Part shown: positions 45,034 through 54,109 of the stretch, piece after piece | How the letters are laid out: each line of letters starts with the position of its first letter | Position numbering within the stretch: the stretch's first letter is position 1 | Assembly (NCBI RefSeq): GCF_000024845.1 | Contig: NC_013501.1 | Coordinates: 1,654,874 to 1,718,873, forward strand | Source: Rhodothermus marinus DSM 4252 | Lineage (GTDB): Bacteria; Bacteroidota; Rhodothermia; Rhodothermales; Rhodothermaceae | Direction: 5' to 3' | DNA: 64,000 nucleotides | The notes under the pieces: generated by a model | What the model was told of the DNA's origin: nothing | The model's input: the letters and a program-made list of their open reading frames with translations, nothing else | Database searches by the model: none | Position numbers and translations under genes: made by a program

Positions 45034-46539
45034 TCACGGTGTCAGGCGGCCGAGCAGTCGCGGGAAGGGGATCACCTCCCGCACGTGGTGCACGCCGCAG
45101 ATCCAGGCCAGCGTCCGTTCGAGTCCGAGCCCGAACCCGCTGTGCGGTACCGTGCCGTAGCGGCGCAGGTCCAGGTACCACTCGAACGCCTCACGGGGTA
45201 GTCCGTGCGCCTCGATCTGGGCCTCCAGAAAGGCCAGGTCGTCGGCCCGCTGGCCGCCCCCGATGATCTCGCCGTAGCCTTCCGGCGCGAGCACGTCCAT
45301 GCCGAGCGCCAGGCGGTCGTCTTCCGGGTCGCGCTTCATATAGAAGGCCTTGATGGCGGCCGGAAAGCGATGGACGATGATCGGCCGGTCGAAGTGCCAG
45401 GTCAGCACCGTCTCGTCACTGTTGCCGAAGTCGTTGCCCCACTGGAAATTCCGGGCCGACTCCTTCCAGAGCGGCAGGTTTTCCAGTTCTTTTTCGATTT
45501 CGTCCAGGCGCTGGTTGATTTCGATCTCGCGGGCATCGATGCGCCGCTTTTCGGCTTTTTTGGCCTGACCGTAGCGTCGTCGGTTTTCGGCCCGTTCGGT
45601 TTCGAGTTGTCGTTGCTCTTCTTTCAGCGCTTCGATGCGGGCGTCGATCATGCGGGCCGTCTCATCGCTTCGGAGCAGTTCGACGGCCTCCGAGTAGGTC
45701 AGGCGCGGGAACGGCGGCTGCACGCGTTCCAGCGCCGCAATGTCACGGCCGAGCACCTCCAGTTCGGTCCGGCAGTGGCGCAGCACCTCCTGCACGATGT
45801 GCACCACCAGCTCCTCGGCCAGCGCCATGTTCATTTCCAGATCGTAGAACGCCATTTCCGGCTCGATCATCCAGAATTCGGTCAGGTGCCGGCGCGTTTT
45901 GGACTTTTCGGCACGGAACGTCGGGCCGAACGTGTACACCTTTCCGAAGGCCATCGCCATGGCCTCGGCGTAGAGCTGGCCACTCTGACTCAGGTAGGCT
46001 TTGTCGCCGAAGTAGTCGATCTCGAACAGCGTCGTGGTGCCCTCGACGGCGTTGCCCGTCAGGATCGGCGCGTCGAGTTGCAGAAAGCCGCGTTCCTGGA
46101 AAAAATCGTGGATGGCCCGGATCACCCGGTTGCGAATGCGCATGATGGCCCATGGCCGGCGGCTGCGCAGCCACAGGTGCCGGTGGTCCATCAGAAACTC
46201 GATCCCGTGCGGCTTGGGCGTGATCGGATAGTTTTCGGAAGGGCCGATGAGTTGCAAACGCTCAACGTGCACCTCGTGGCCGCCGATCTGGCGCTCGTCG
46301 CGCACGACGGTACCCACCACCTCCAGCGAGCACTCCTGCGTGGCCTCCTCGGCCACCTGCCAGGTGTCGGCGTCCACCCTGTCCTGCGCCACCACGCACT
46401 GCACCAGACCGGTGCCGTCGCGCAGGATCAGAAAGTGCAGCCCTTTCGAGCTTCGCTTGTTGTACAGCCAGCCTTTGAGCGTGACGGTCTGGCCCACGTA
46501 CCGGGACAATTCCTCAATGTATTGAAACGGCAGTTCCAT
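45034..46539 (-). CDS. asnS: Asparagine--tRNA ligase
   Basis: The start is the ATG at 46539 ([17 protein letters not shown]), giving 501 residues; a frame-open extension to 46620 has no family similarity. The N-terminal OB fold ([26 protein letters not shown]) reads the anticodon. Class II motifs follow: [44 protein letters not shown] and the C-terminal [34 protein letters not shown] is AsnRS-like rather than AspRS-like. A charged coiled-coil insertion of about 70 residues (292-362) lies before FQWGNDFG, making the protein longer than typical bacterial AsnRS. Confidence 0.95.
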   Translation of the reverse strand: MELPFQYIEELSRYVGQTVTLKGWLYNKRSSKGLHFLILRDGTGLVQCVVAQDRVDADTWQVAEEATQECSLEVVGTVVRDERQIGGHEVHVERLQLIGPSENYPITPKPHGIEFLMDHRHLWLRSRRPWAIMRIRNRVIRAIHDFFQERGFLQLDAPILTGNAVEGTTTLFEIDYFGDKAYLSQSGQLYAEAMAMAFGKVYTFGPTFRAEKSKTRRHLTEFWMIEPEMAFYDLEMNMALAEELVVHIVQEVLRHCRTELEVLGRDIAALERVQPPFPRLTYSEAVELLRSDETARMIDARIEALKEEQRQLETERAENRRRYGQAKKAEKRRIDAREIEINQRLDEIEKELENLPLWKESARNFQWGNDFGNSDETVLTWHFDRPIIVHRFPAAIKAFYMKRDPEDDRLALGMDVLAPEGYGEIIGGGQRADDLAFLEAQIEAHGLPREAFEWYLDLRRYGTVPHSGFGLGLERTLAWICGVHHVREVIPFPRLLGRLTP

Positions 46540-46734
46540 CGTTCTGAAGGTTGCTGGTGAGCAGATTTCCGGGCTATCGAAAGCGCCCGCGCTTATACGC
46601 GCAAGGCAAAGACAAGTCACTCAAAACCATTTGCGCCAGAAGTACTGCATTCTGAGCGCCAAATGTTCTACACATTTACTCAAAAATTTCCGAGAAAGAA
46701 AAGAGATTATCTCTCATAAAAAAATTTTTTAACA

Positions 46735-49700
46735 ATGTATTTCAAACTATGCTATTGCTTACTTGTTGTTATTTTTCTTTTCGCGAGTCTGACGCCGGCA
46801 GCCGAAGCTCAAATCTTTTCAACCACGACCGGTGGTAGCTGGACCGATCCGAATACGTGGATAGGCGGCATCGTACCCAGCGTAAACGATAGTGTCGTGG
46901 TACGGGGTCCTGTAGTTCTAAACAATAATGTCCAGGTTCGCGGCCTCACCGTAGCCGACACGCTTCGCATCGGCAGCTACACGCTCACCGTCGACCACCT
47001 CCTGGTCGACGGCGCCCTCCTGCCCCTGACCGGCTCCTACCCCATCGCCCAGGTCCGCACCTCCCTGACCAACAACGGCGCCATCCAACTCTACCGACTC
47101 GCCTTCCTCGACAACGCCACCTACCGCCAGGCCCCCCAGGCGCAGCTCTCCATCAACATCTTCCACCTCGGATCATCCGGCAGCAGCACCAACGGCGCCA
47201 ACCTCACCCTCCAGATCGACTCCCTCCTCAGCGGAACCATCGCAGATCTCCAACCCCAGAGCGGCACCCTCCACCTCACGCCAGGTGCCCGACTCATCCT
47301 CCGCAACAACTCCAGACTCCGCGGACCCGGAACCCTCCGGTGCCCCGACAACGCCTCCTGCCGCATCGAAGGTCAAACACAACTCTACGGCCTCACACTC
47401 AACGGAAATTTCCGCCTCCACGACAACCACCAGCTCCTCGCCACAACCAACGTCAACGGCACGCTCACCATCGCCGACACGCTTCGCATCGGCAGCTACA
47501 CGCTCACCGTCGACCACCTCCTGGTCGACGGCGCCCTCCTGCCCCTGACCGGCTCCTACCCCATCGCCCAGGTCCGCACCTCCCTGACCAACAACGGCGC
47601 CATCCAACTCTACCGACTCGCCTTCCTCGACAACGCCACCTACCGCCAGGCCCCCCAGGCGCAGCTCTCCATCAACATCTTCCACCTCGGATCATCCGGC
47701 AGCAGCACCAACGGCGCCAACCTCACCCTCCAGATCGACTCCCTCCTCAGCGGAACCATCGCAGATCTCCAACCCCAGAGCGGCACCCTCCACCTCACGC
47801 CAGGTGCCCGACTCATCCTCCGCAACAACTCCAGACTCCGCGGACCCGGAACCCTCCGGTGCCCCGACAACGCCTCCTGCCGCATCGAAGGTCAAACACA
47901 ACTCTACGGCCTCACACTCAACGGAAATTTCCGCCTCCACGACAACCACCAGCTCCTCGCCACAACCAACGTCAACGGCACGCTCACCATCGCCGACACG
48001 CTTCGCATCGGCAGCTACACGCTCACCGTCGACCACCTCTTGGTCAACGGCGCCCTCCTGCCCCTGACCGGCTCCTACCCCATCGCCCAGGTCCGCACCT
48101 CCCTGACCAACAACGGCGCCATCCAACTCTACCGGCTCCTTCTGATCGGCACGCGCCCTCGCAGGATCTGGGCGAAAGGATCGATTCAAGGGGATATTCG
48201 TATCGACGGTCAGTTTTCACTTATGGATCGCAGCTATCTGCCTTATTTCACTATTTCCTCAAACGGCCTGCTTATTGTTGCCGATACTCTGGAGATCGGC
48301 GATGGTCCTTTCAATGGAACAGAGCGGTTGATCGTTACCGGCGTGCTTCTGGCACGACGTTCTGTAGCGATTTCCGACTTTGCATTACCCAGCCTGTCGA
48401 TCCAGGGCCTCAGCGCGCCAGACACCACCGACACACTCCTCATAGCCTACCATGGGCTGAGCGCTCCCCTTTCGTTTGCCAATGCCGCGTTGGTCTACTG
48501 GCAGTTTCAAACCGACGCCACAACTGTGTCCAAACGCACAATACCCGACACCACAGGTCCTCAAGCTGCCACCCTCACCTTTTCCTATCAGGATCGGCAA
48601 ATTGCACAGATGTCGGAAGATTCGCTTCAGGTATTTTATTCGTCCGATGATTCTACCTGGCAACCTTTCGAAGGAGAAGTAAACAGGAATACCTCTCAGA
48701 ATACGATTACACTACAGAATGCTTTACTCCATGGCTTTTATACGCTTGCTCCACCAAGTGCAGCGCCTGTAGGGGCTACCCCTATCATTTATGTTGATCT
48801 GCTCGGCCGTCGCACCTTGCGAATTGGTGCTCCTAATCGATATACGCTTTTTTATGCAAACCTGGGGCGAACTTCCAGTGGGCCTATTTTTTTGGAAATG
48901 CAATATGATACACTGGCAATGCGGTTAGAATATGTAGAGATTATAAACGAAGCAAACGATAATGTTGAACACTTGCCTCCTGATAGTGTATTAATTACCA
49001 CCGGCCAGGTTGTACTATTAGGGCGTCCTCTTGAACCTGGAGAAACTGCGTCGTTTGACCTTGTCTTCACGGGGCTTCCAGGAGCCCTCCCTAAACGTTC
49101 TGCGGAAATACTGATTTTACCAGCACTGGCCGCTTTTGCTCTGCCTGTCCTCAAATGGGCACTGGTTGGAATTGTTACAGGATTTGTCAAAGACTTACTT
49201 GACCAGTATCTCTGTGTAGAAATGTGGAAACCAGTTTCTTCAGATGCCAATGTTCAGAAAGAGCTCAGTCAAGCTGCCTGGAGAGCTTTGAAAAAAACAG
49301 GCTCCGAGTGGGTCTCCAGTCCCCAGAAACCTGCCAAAGCGCTTCAGGACAAATTCGAGGAAGAAGTTAAAGATAAAGTAAAAGAGGGCATCTTGCCGGC
49401 CTGGGTTCTGGATGCCATTAAGGGACCTATAAAAATAGGAGAACTGATGTATGATGCCCTGAATTGCTTGCTGAAAGGAGCAGAAACATACCTGAACGCC
49501 TCAGCTTCTACCCGAAGCTTTACTTTGCAGCCGGTACGCTCGTGGGATCCCAATGAAAAAACAGGACCTACCGGGGTAGGCGGGGGCCAATTTCTAACCG
49601 ATGTTGGTCGGCTACACTATACCATCTTCTTTGAAAACAAAGCGGAAGCCACTGCTCCGGCTTACCGCATTGAGATCATCGACACGCTTGATGGGCGGCT

Positions 49701-50547
49701 CGATCCTTCCACCGTCCGTTTTGAACGAGCCAGTCATGAAGGATGGAATTTTACTGTAACCGGTAACGTGTTACGCTGGGAAATTGAAGGTATTGAACTA
49801 CCCCCCAATGTGAATCCCCCCGAAGGCGAAGGATATGTCAGCTTCTCTATAGAACCCTTTGCCGGTCAGGTTATCGACGGTACCCGTATTGAAAATCGAG
49901 CGACCATTACTTTTGACCTGAATCCCCCCATTACTACCAATACCGTATATAACACATTCGACCTGGCTCCTCCTGTAATCACACTACTGCCACTGGCCGC
50001 CGAAACTGAAGAGGACTCCGTGGTTATTCGCTGGCAGGCACACGATAACGCTTCGGGCGTAGCTCGAATCAACGTGTTTCGCTCCGTTGATGGAGGACCA
50101 TTCGAACTGGTCGCCCCTGTTCCTGCTCAAACGGACTCCGTAGCGTTACCTGTAGAAGCAGGCCATACTTATCGTTTCTATGCAACTGCACAGGATTTTG
50201 TAGGGAATTCCACCTTACAGCGTTCCAACGAGGTTACTACTCATGTAATAGCCGTTGGCGTAAACGACAATGCTAACTTCCCTAATCAGTTTGCACTGGA
50301 CGCAGTATATCCCAATCCATTCCGAACCGGAGTGACCTTCCGAGTAGGTTTGCCCCAACGGGCACATGTACGACTTGTCGTTTACGATCTGCTGGGTAGA
50401 GAGGTCGCACGCGTTGTGGATCAGGAGCTTCCGGCCGGGTGGCATGAATTGAGATGGTCTGCCCCGCCAATCGCCAGCGGACTGTATCTGGTTCGCTTTG
50501 AAGCTGGGCAAACGCAACATATGCGAACATTCCTGCGATTGCGGTAA
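46735..50547 (+). CDS. Large surface protein with tandem repeats and T9SS sorting domain
   Basis: This 1270-residue protein starts with a signal peptide ending near AEAQ (residue 26) and a G8-like strand segment (GGSWTDPNTWIGGIVPSVNDSVVV). Residues 74-246 and 247-419 are identical repeats and 420-467 a partial third, rich in Leu/Asn/Thr and predicted to form a beta-helix. The middle has a helical stretch (about 790-910) and a conserved SWDPNEKTGP...FENKAEATAPAYRIEIIDTLD domain (about 938-1075). An Fn3-like domain (about 1090-1170) and a type A T9SS sorting domain at the end (YPNPFRTGVTFRVG, VVYDLLGREVA, GLYLVRFEAG) follow. The 3' half is clearly richer in A+T than the repeat block. Probably an adhesin or surface-layer-associated protein. 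Confidence 0.85.
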   Translation: MYFKLCYCLLVVIFLFASLTPAAEAQIFSTTTGGSWTDPNTWIGGIVPSVNDSVVVRGPVVLNNNVQVRGLTVADTLRIGSYTLTVDHLLVDGALLPLTGSYPIAQVRTSLTNNGAIQLYRLAFLDNATYRQAPQAQLSINIFHLGSSGSSTNGANLTLQIDSLLSGTIADLQPQSGTLHLTPGARLILRNNSRLRGPGTLRCPDNASCRIEGQTQLYGLTLNGNFRLHDNHQLLATTNVNGTLTIADTLRIGSYTLTVDHLLVDGALLPLTGSYPIAQVRTSLTNNGAIQLYRLAFLDNATYRQAPQAQLSINIFHLGSSGSSTNGANLTLQIDSLLSGTIADLQPQSGTLHLTPGARLILRNNSRLRGPGTLRCPDNASCRIEGQTQLYGLTLNGNFRLHDNHQLLATTNVNGTLTIADTLRIGSYTLTVDHLLVNGALLPLTGSYPIAQVRTSLTNNGAIQLYRLLLIGTRPRRIWAKGSIQGDIRIDGQFSLMDRSYLPYFTISSNGLLIVADTLEIGDGPFNGTERLIVTGVLLARRSVAISDFALPSLSIQGLSAPDTTDTLLIAYHGLSAPLSFANAALVYWQFQTDATTVSKRTIPDTTGPQAATLTFSYQDRQIAQMSEDSLQVFYSSDDSTWQPFEGEVNRNTSQNTITLQNALLHGFYTLAPPSAAPVGATPIIYVDLLGRRTLRIGAPNRYTLFYANLGRTSSGPIFLEMQYDTLAMRLEYVEIINEANDNVEHLPPDSVLITTGQVVLLGRPLEPGETASFDLVFTGLPGALPKRSAEILILPALAAFALPVLKWALVGIVTGFVKDLLDQYLCVEMWKPVSSDANVQKELSQAAWRALKKTGSEWVSSPQKPAKALQDKFEEEVKDKVKEGILPAWVLDAIKGPIKIGELMYDALNCLLKGAETYLNASASTRSFTLQPVRSWDPNEKTGPTGVGGGQFLTDVGRLHYTIFFENKAEATAPAYRIEIIDTLDGRLDPSTVRFERASHEGWNFTVTGNVLRWEIEGIELPPNVNPPEGEGYVSFSIEPFAGQVIDGTRIENRATITFDLNPPITTNTVYNTFDLAPPVITLLPLAAETEEDSVVIRWQAHDNASGVARINVFRSVDGGPFELVAPVPAQTDSVALPVEAGHTYRFYATAQDFVGNSTLQRSNEVTTHVIAVGVNDNANFPNQFALDAVYPNPFRTGVTFRVGLPQRAHVRLVVYDLLGREVARVVDQELPAGWHELRWSAPPIASGLYLVRFEAGQTQHMRTFLRLR
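46954..47472 (+). repeat. Tandem repeat copy 1 (519 bp, 173 codons)
   Basis: This is the first copy of a direct repeat inside the surface-protein gene. It begins at GCCGACACGCTTCGC and runs to just before the same sequence at 47473. By inspection it appears identical to copy 2 throughout its length at the nucleotide level. Confidence 0.93.
47473..47991 (+). repeat. Tandem repeat copy 2 (519 bp)
   Basis: The second copy has the same length and, by inspection, the same sequence as copy 1 (46954-47472). Silent positions are also shared, so the duplication is recent or kept uniform by recombination. Confidence 0.93.
47992..48134 (+). repeat. Partial tandem repeat copy 3 (143 bp)
   Basis: The start of a third unit is identical except for two changes (CTG to TTG, and GAC to AAC changing Asp to Asn). 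Similarity ends abruptly after CTCTACCG, where unrelated coding sequence (LLLIGTRPRRIWAKG) follows in frame. Confidence 0.88.
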
Positions 50548-50551
50548 GCAC

Positions 50552-51373
50552 TCAGGATTGCACCAGCGTAGTCACAGCCGGCCAGGCTACCAGCAGATCG
50601 AGCAGGGCGAGATGGCCGTCGGTGATGCCGTGGCGGGCGACGCCGAGCACCATGCCGACAAGCAGCACGCCGAGCAGGTCAACGGCGGCCTCCGGTCGTT
50701 TCAGATGTGCCATGAAAATCAGGCCGACGGCCAGCGCCCCGAGCAGCAGGCCCAGCGCCACGCGGCGCAGCGTGCCGTAAGACCAGCGCACGGCGGGCGT
50801 GCGCACTCCCGAAGCCAGATCGCCGACGCGATCCGGCCAGTCGGCCAGCAGCGGATTGGGCAGCAACCACAGCAGCCGATAGGCTGTCAGCAGCCACAGG
50901 TCGGCGCCGGGCGTTCGTCCAGCTTCCAGAACCGGTAGCAGCGTGGTGCCCAGACTCCAGGCGCCGGCGATCAACAGCGGCTTGAGCAAGCCCCACTGTT
51001 TCAATCGCACGCCCGGCAGCACGTAGAGCATCCCCACCAGTCCGAGTCCGGCCCCTGCTACCAGCGTGACCGGTCGCAGGTGCAGCGTGGCCCATCCGGC
51101 AAGTAGCGCTCCGAGTGCCAGCCCACCGCGTTGCAACGTCCGATGCGCACGCCACCAGGACACACGTCCCGGTCGATTCAGGTAGTCCTCCGGCCCGACC
51201 GCCAGCGAACGATCCAGCAGGTACACGATCCAGGCCCCTGATGCCTCCAGCACGACGAGTGGCTTCGAAAGGGAAAGCTGCAGCAGGGCGGCATTTCCCG
51301 CCAGCAGGGCAACGGCCAGCAGTGGAATGTGCAACCCGCTCCAGAACAGCCTGCGCCAGAAGGGAATCGGCAC
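50552..51373 (-). CDS. UbiA-like prenyltransferase-family membrane protein
   Basis: No ATG suits the start; the GTG at 51373 (read as Met-Pro-Ile-Pro-Phe-Trp) gives 273 residues, while the longer frame to 51583 is antisense leader. About eight membrane helices are predicted. DWPDRVGDLASGVRTPAVRW near residue 180 resembles the second Asp-rich UbiA motif (D-x3-D-x3-G-x2-T), and DRSLAVGPEDYLN near residue 50 may stand for the first, though it is degenerate. The family attaches prenyl chains to aromatic or other acceptors; here the acceptor is unknown and activity uncertain. It lies 43 bp downstream of the SDR gene on the same strand. Confidence 0.68.
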   Translation of the reverse strand: MPIPFWRRLFWSGLHIPLLAVALLAGNAALLQLSLSKPLVVLEASGAWIVYLLDRSLAVGPEDYLNRPGRVSWWRAHRTLQRGGLALGALLAGWATLHLRPVTLVAGAGLGLVGMLYVLPGVRLKQWGLLKPLLIAGAWSLGTTLLPVLEAGRTPGADLWLLTAYRLLWLLPNPLLADWPDRVGDLASGVRTPAVRWSYGTLRRVALGLLLGALAVGLIFMAHLKRPEAAVDLLGVLLVGMVLGVARHGITDGHLALLDLLVAWPAVTTLVQS

Positions 51374-51416
51374 GGCTCCGATTTTTTTCGGGCCTACGCC
51401 ACGCCGCCGTGCAGGT

Positions 51417-52217
51417 TCATTCCGGCAGCGGTCGGCGCGCTTCGAGCCAGCCGTCGGCGGCGGCGTCGCGGTGCACCAGCCAGCGGAAAAGCGGAGGGAC
51501 CACGGCCGGCAGCACCTCCACCAGGAGCCGCATGTAGCGGGGCACGAACACCTCGGGCAGATCGTGCTCGATCGCCCGCACAACGGCCCGTGCCACGTCT
51601 TCGGGGCGGGCCAGCGGCACCAGCGGGGAGCGCCGGACGCCTTCGATCAGCCGCGTGGTGACCATGGTCGGACAGATGCAGCTCACGCCCACCCGCGTGT
51701 GGCGCAGCTCGAAACGCAACGCCTCGGAAAATCCCACCACGCCGTGCTTGGCCGCGCAGTAGGCGGCCAGCCCCGAGGCCCCGAACTTCCCTGCAATGCT
51801 GGCGATGTTCACGATATGCGCCCGGGGTTGCGCCAGCAGATGCGGGAGCGCTGCGTGTGTAAGTGCCATGAGCCCGGTCAGGTCCACGTCGATCGTCCGG
51901 GCCCAGACCGAAAAGTCGATCTTGGCAAACGGCCCGCTTGGCAGCACGCCCGCGTTGTTCACCAGCACCGAGAAGCCCCCGGCCGCTACGGCCTCGTCCA
52001 CCACGCGTCGCACGGCCTCCCGGTCGGCCACGTCTGCTTCGAGCGCCAGAAAGCGCCGGCCCAGCGCTTCCACCCGGCGGGCCGTTTCGGCCATGTCGTC
52101 GGCGTGTAGATCCACGCCGATCACGTGTGCCCCCCGTTCGGCCAGCGCCACGGCCGTGGCCTGTCCGATGCCCCGGGCCGCGCCGGTCAACAGCACGGTC
52201 TGATCTTTCAGCGTCAT
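51417..52217 (-). CDS. Short-chain dehydrogenase/reductase
   Basis: This 266-residue classical SDR has the NAD(P) motif TGAARGIGQA at about residues 11-20, NNAGV near residue 87, the catalytic serine in NIASIAGKFGASG near 138 and the YCAAK pair near 152-156. An Asp after the second strand (VDLHADD) favours NAD(H). It probably acts on a lipid- or steroid-like alcohol/ketone, given neighbours for FMO, alpha-hydroxyacid oxidase and acyl metabolism, but the substrate is not certain. The C-terminal tail (MRLLVEVLPAVVPPLFRWLV) is hydrophobic and may associate with the membrane, as in some lipid SDRs. Confidence 0.9.
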   Translation of the reverse strand: MTLKDQTVLLTGAARGIGQATAVALAERGAHVIGVDLHADDMAETARRVEALGRRFLALEADVADREAVRRVVDEAVAAGGFSVLVNNAGVLPSGPFAKIDFSVWARTIDVDLTGLMALTHAALPHLLAQPRAHIVNIASIAGKFGASGLAAYCAAKHGVVGFSEALRFELRHTRVGVSCICPTMVTTRLIEGVRRSPLVPLARPEDVARAVVRAIEHDLPEVFVPRYMRLLVEVLPAVVPPLFRWLVHRDAAADGWLEARRPLPE

Positions 52218-52275
52218 GTCTGAGAACCCGAAAAAGATAGAGACGGCCCTTCCGGATGGAGCAAAAACACAGAGG

Positions 52276-52500
52276 CTACGTGGGCGTGGAGGTATCCGGA
52301 CCTGTCTCTTCGAACACCACGTGGCGCAAAACCTCCAGATCTTTCAGGCGCTTATTGGCGTCCAGAATTTCGATGCCGGCGACACGTCCGTCGGCGGCAT
52401 AATCCACCGCAATCCCTTCGGCCACTTCGCGGGTGGTTACCGTCGCCTTCAGAAAGCGAATGTAAAGGGCATCAACTTCTCTGTCGTAGGTTATCTGCAT
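52276..52500 (-). CDS. DUF2283-family small protein
   Basis: This 74-residue protein matches DUF2283: MQITYDREVDALYIRFL, then VDYAADGRVAGIEILDANKRL. Such proteins are usually encoded after a small DUF4258-type gene, as here, in what looks like a toxin-antitoxin-like pair; the biochemical role is not established. The ATG lies 15 bp after the original stop of the neighbour (52516) and is overlapped by its frameshifted end (52491). No other function can be inferred. Confidence 0.85.
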   Translation of the reverse strand: MQITYDREVDALYIRFLKATVTTREVAEGIAVDYAADGRVAGIEILDANKRLKDLEVLRHVVFEETGPDTSTPT

Positions 52501-52515
52501 CTCGCAAACAGTCGG

Positions 52516-52766
52516 TCAGAAATAATACACGTAGACCGTGACCACAACGATTTTTTCGGGTTCCTCAACAAATATGGGGCGCACCTGTTTGCATAAAGCT
52601 TTCCGTTCCAGCCATCTTCAAAGCGAAAATCTTTCTGACAGCTCCATCTTCCTGATGCCACAGGTGTCCAATCGGCCGTTCGAATCGCCTCGACAACTTC
52701 TTCAACCGTAGCTCCGCGGTCCTGAAGGCGCTCGTAGGCATGTCTTGAAAAGCGAATACGTTTCAT
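52516..52766 (-). pseudogene. DUF4258-family gene with a C-terminal frameshift
   Basis: The frame from 52766 starts as a normal DUF4258 protein (RFSRHAYERLQDRGATVEEVVEAIRT) but its end reads as a non-homologous tail running on to 52491. Reading in the next frame from about 52583 instead gives VRPIFVEEPEKIVVVTVYVYYF and a stop at 52516-52518. That is the expected family C-terminus. A one-base loss (or equivalent) near 52581-52592, in the KLYAN segment, explains this. The BECR/RelE-like fold of this family relies on that last strand, so the product is probably inactive. A base-calling error cannot be excluded. The start overlaps the upstream FMO stop by 4 bp. Confidence 0.8.
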
Positions 52767-54109
52767 TCGTCAGACGCTTCTTTCAGGCCCTTTCCAAGAG
52801 CCTGTCGTGGGGGCCGACGCCGGCCGCGACGTCGCTCCCGGCGAAGCTGGCGCAGGTAGCGGTAAAAATCCACTTCCAGCGCATGACGCTTCGTGGGAAC
52901 GAAGCGTCGCCGGCGCCAGGCATCCTCGCGACGAATCCAGCGCCACATGGCTTCGCGCGACGGCAACCCGGCCCGTCCCTCCAGCAGGTCGGCCACCCAT
53001 TCGGCCTGTGCTTCGGCCAGCGGCATGATGGAGCCCAGTGGCTGCACCAGTCCGATGAAATACAGGTTGGGATAGTCGGGCGGCACCACATGCAGGTAGC
53101 GCGGCAGGTAATTGTCGCGCACTTCCAGGAAGGCCGGATTGAAAAACGGAAAGGCCACCCGATAGCCGGTCGCGTAGATGATCAGGTCGATCGTCTCCGT
53201 CGAACCGTCCGCAAAGTGCACCTGCCGCCCCTCAAGGCGGCGCAGGTCGGGTTTGACGCGGATACGGCCGTGCCCGATGAGCGGCAGCAGTTCGGTGGAG
53301 ATCGTCGGATGCTCGGCCCCGAGCGGATAGTCGGGCACCGGAAAGCCGTAGCGCCGCTGATTTCCGCGTGCCAGATAGACGAGCAGTCGGAAGAGCGCCC
53401 GCTGCACGGCAAGCGGCAACCGCGCGGTAAACGGCGTCAGCCACAAGTCGAGCGGCCGCCCCAGCAGATACTTCGGGATGACGTGTGCCCCGCGGCGCGT
53501 CGAGAGCAGGACGTCCCGGGCATGATAAGCCGCCTCGCAGGCGATGTCGCAGGCCGAGTTACCAGCCCCTACCACGAGCACCCGTTTGCCCCGGAGCACG
53601 TCGGGCGTCCGGTAGTCGCGGGCGTGCATGACCTCGCCGTCGAACGTGCCCGGCACCTCGGGCCAGTTCGGGCACCAGTGGTGTCCACTGGCCACGATGA
53701 CCGCGTCGTAGCGCTCGGTGCGCGTGGCTCCGGTGTCCCGATGGCGCACCGTTACGTCGTAGGTGCCTTCTTCGGCCGGTTCGACGCGCACCACCTCGGT
53801 GCGGAATGTGATCGTGTGCCGGAAGCCGAAATGCTCCACGTAGCGCTCGAAGTAGGCCAGCAGTTGCGCGTGCGAGGGGAAGTCCGGGTAGTCTTCCGGC
53901 ATCGGGAAATCCGAAAAGGCCGTCTTCGTCTTCGACGTGTTCGTGTGCAGCGAGGCGTAGGCGGGCGAAAGCCCGCTGTCGTTTTCGTAGCGCCAGAGCC
54001 CGCCGATGTCGGAGCCCTTCTCGAAGCAGTCGAACGGCAGGCCGCGCTGATAGAACACTTTGGCCGTGACCAGTCCGGAAGGCCCCGCGCCGATGATGCA
54101 GGCTTTCAT
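52763..54109 (-). CDS. Flavin-containing monooxygenase (FMO-like NAD(P)/FAD oxidoreductase)
   Basis: This 448-residue protein has the FAD motif GAGPSG at residues 8-13 and the NADPH motif VVGAGNSACDIA near residue 185. The FMO fingerprint FDGEVMHARDY lies near residue 160, and ATGYRVAFPFF is the usual late motif. Such enzymes oxygenate soft heteroatoms or carry out Baeyer-Villiger oxidation of ketones. The basic C-terminal tail (RRERRRGRRRPPRQ) is unusual. It overlaps the alpha/beta hydrolase stop as ATGA, so the two are translationally coupled; a hydrolase beside a Baeyer-Villiger-like enzyme would fit ester cleavage after ketone oxidation (inference). Confidence 0.9.
   Translation of the reverse strand: MKACIIGAGPSGLVTAKVFYQRGLPFDCFEKGSDIGGLWRYENDSGLSPAYASLHTNTSKTKTAFSDFPMPEDYPDFPSHAQLLAYFERYVEHFGFRHTITFRTEVVRVEPAEEGTYDVTVRHRDTGATRTERYDAVIVASGHHWCPNWPEVPGTFDGEVMHARDYRTPDVLRGKRVLVVGAGNSACDIACEAAYHARDVLLSTRRGAHVIPKYLLGRPLDLWLTPFTARLPLAVQRALFRLLVYLARGNQRRYGFPVPDYPLGAEHPTISTELLPLIGHGRIRVKPDLRRLEGRQVHFADGSTETIDLIIYATGYRVAFPFFNPAFLEVRDNYLPRYLHVVPPDYPNLYFIGLVQPLGSIMPLAEAQAEWVADLLEGRAGLPSREAMWRWIRREDAWRRRRFVPTKRHALEVDFYRYLRQLRRERRRGRRRPPRQALGKGLKEASDE

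Noticed and set aside
46954-48134. Direct repeats considered as a CRISPR array
   Set aside because: The units are 519 bp with no spacers, in frame within a coding gene; no cas genes are in view.
46918-48189. Reverse-strand frames encoding Gly/Glu/Val-rich peptides that occur more than once
   Set aside because: They are the antisense of the tandem repeats in the surface-protein gene and recur only because the DNA repeats.
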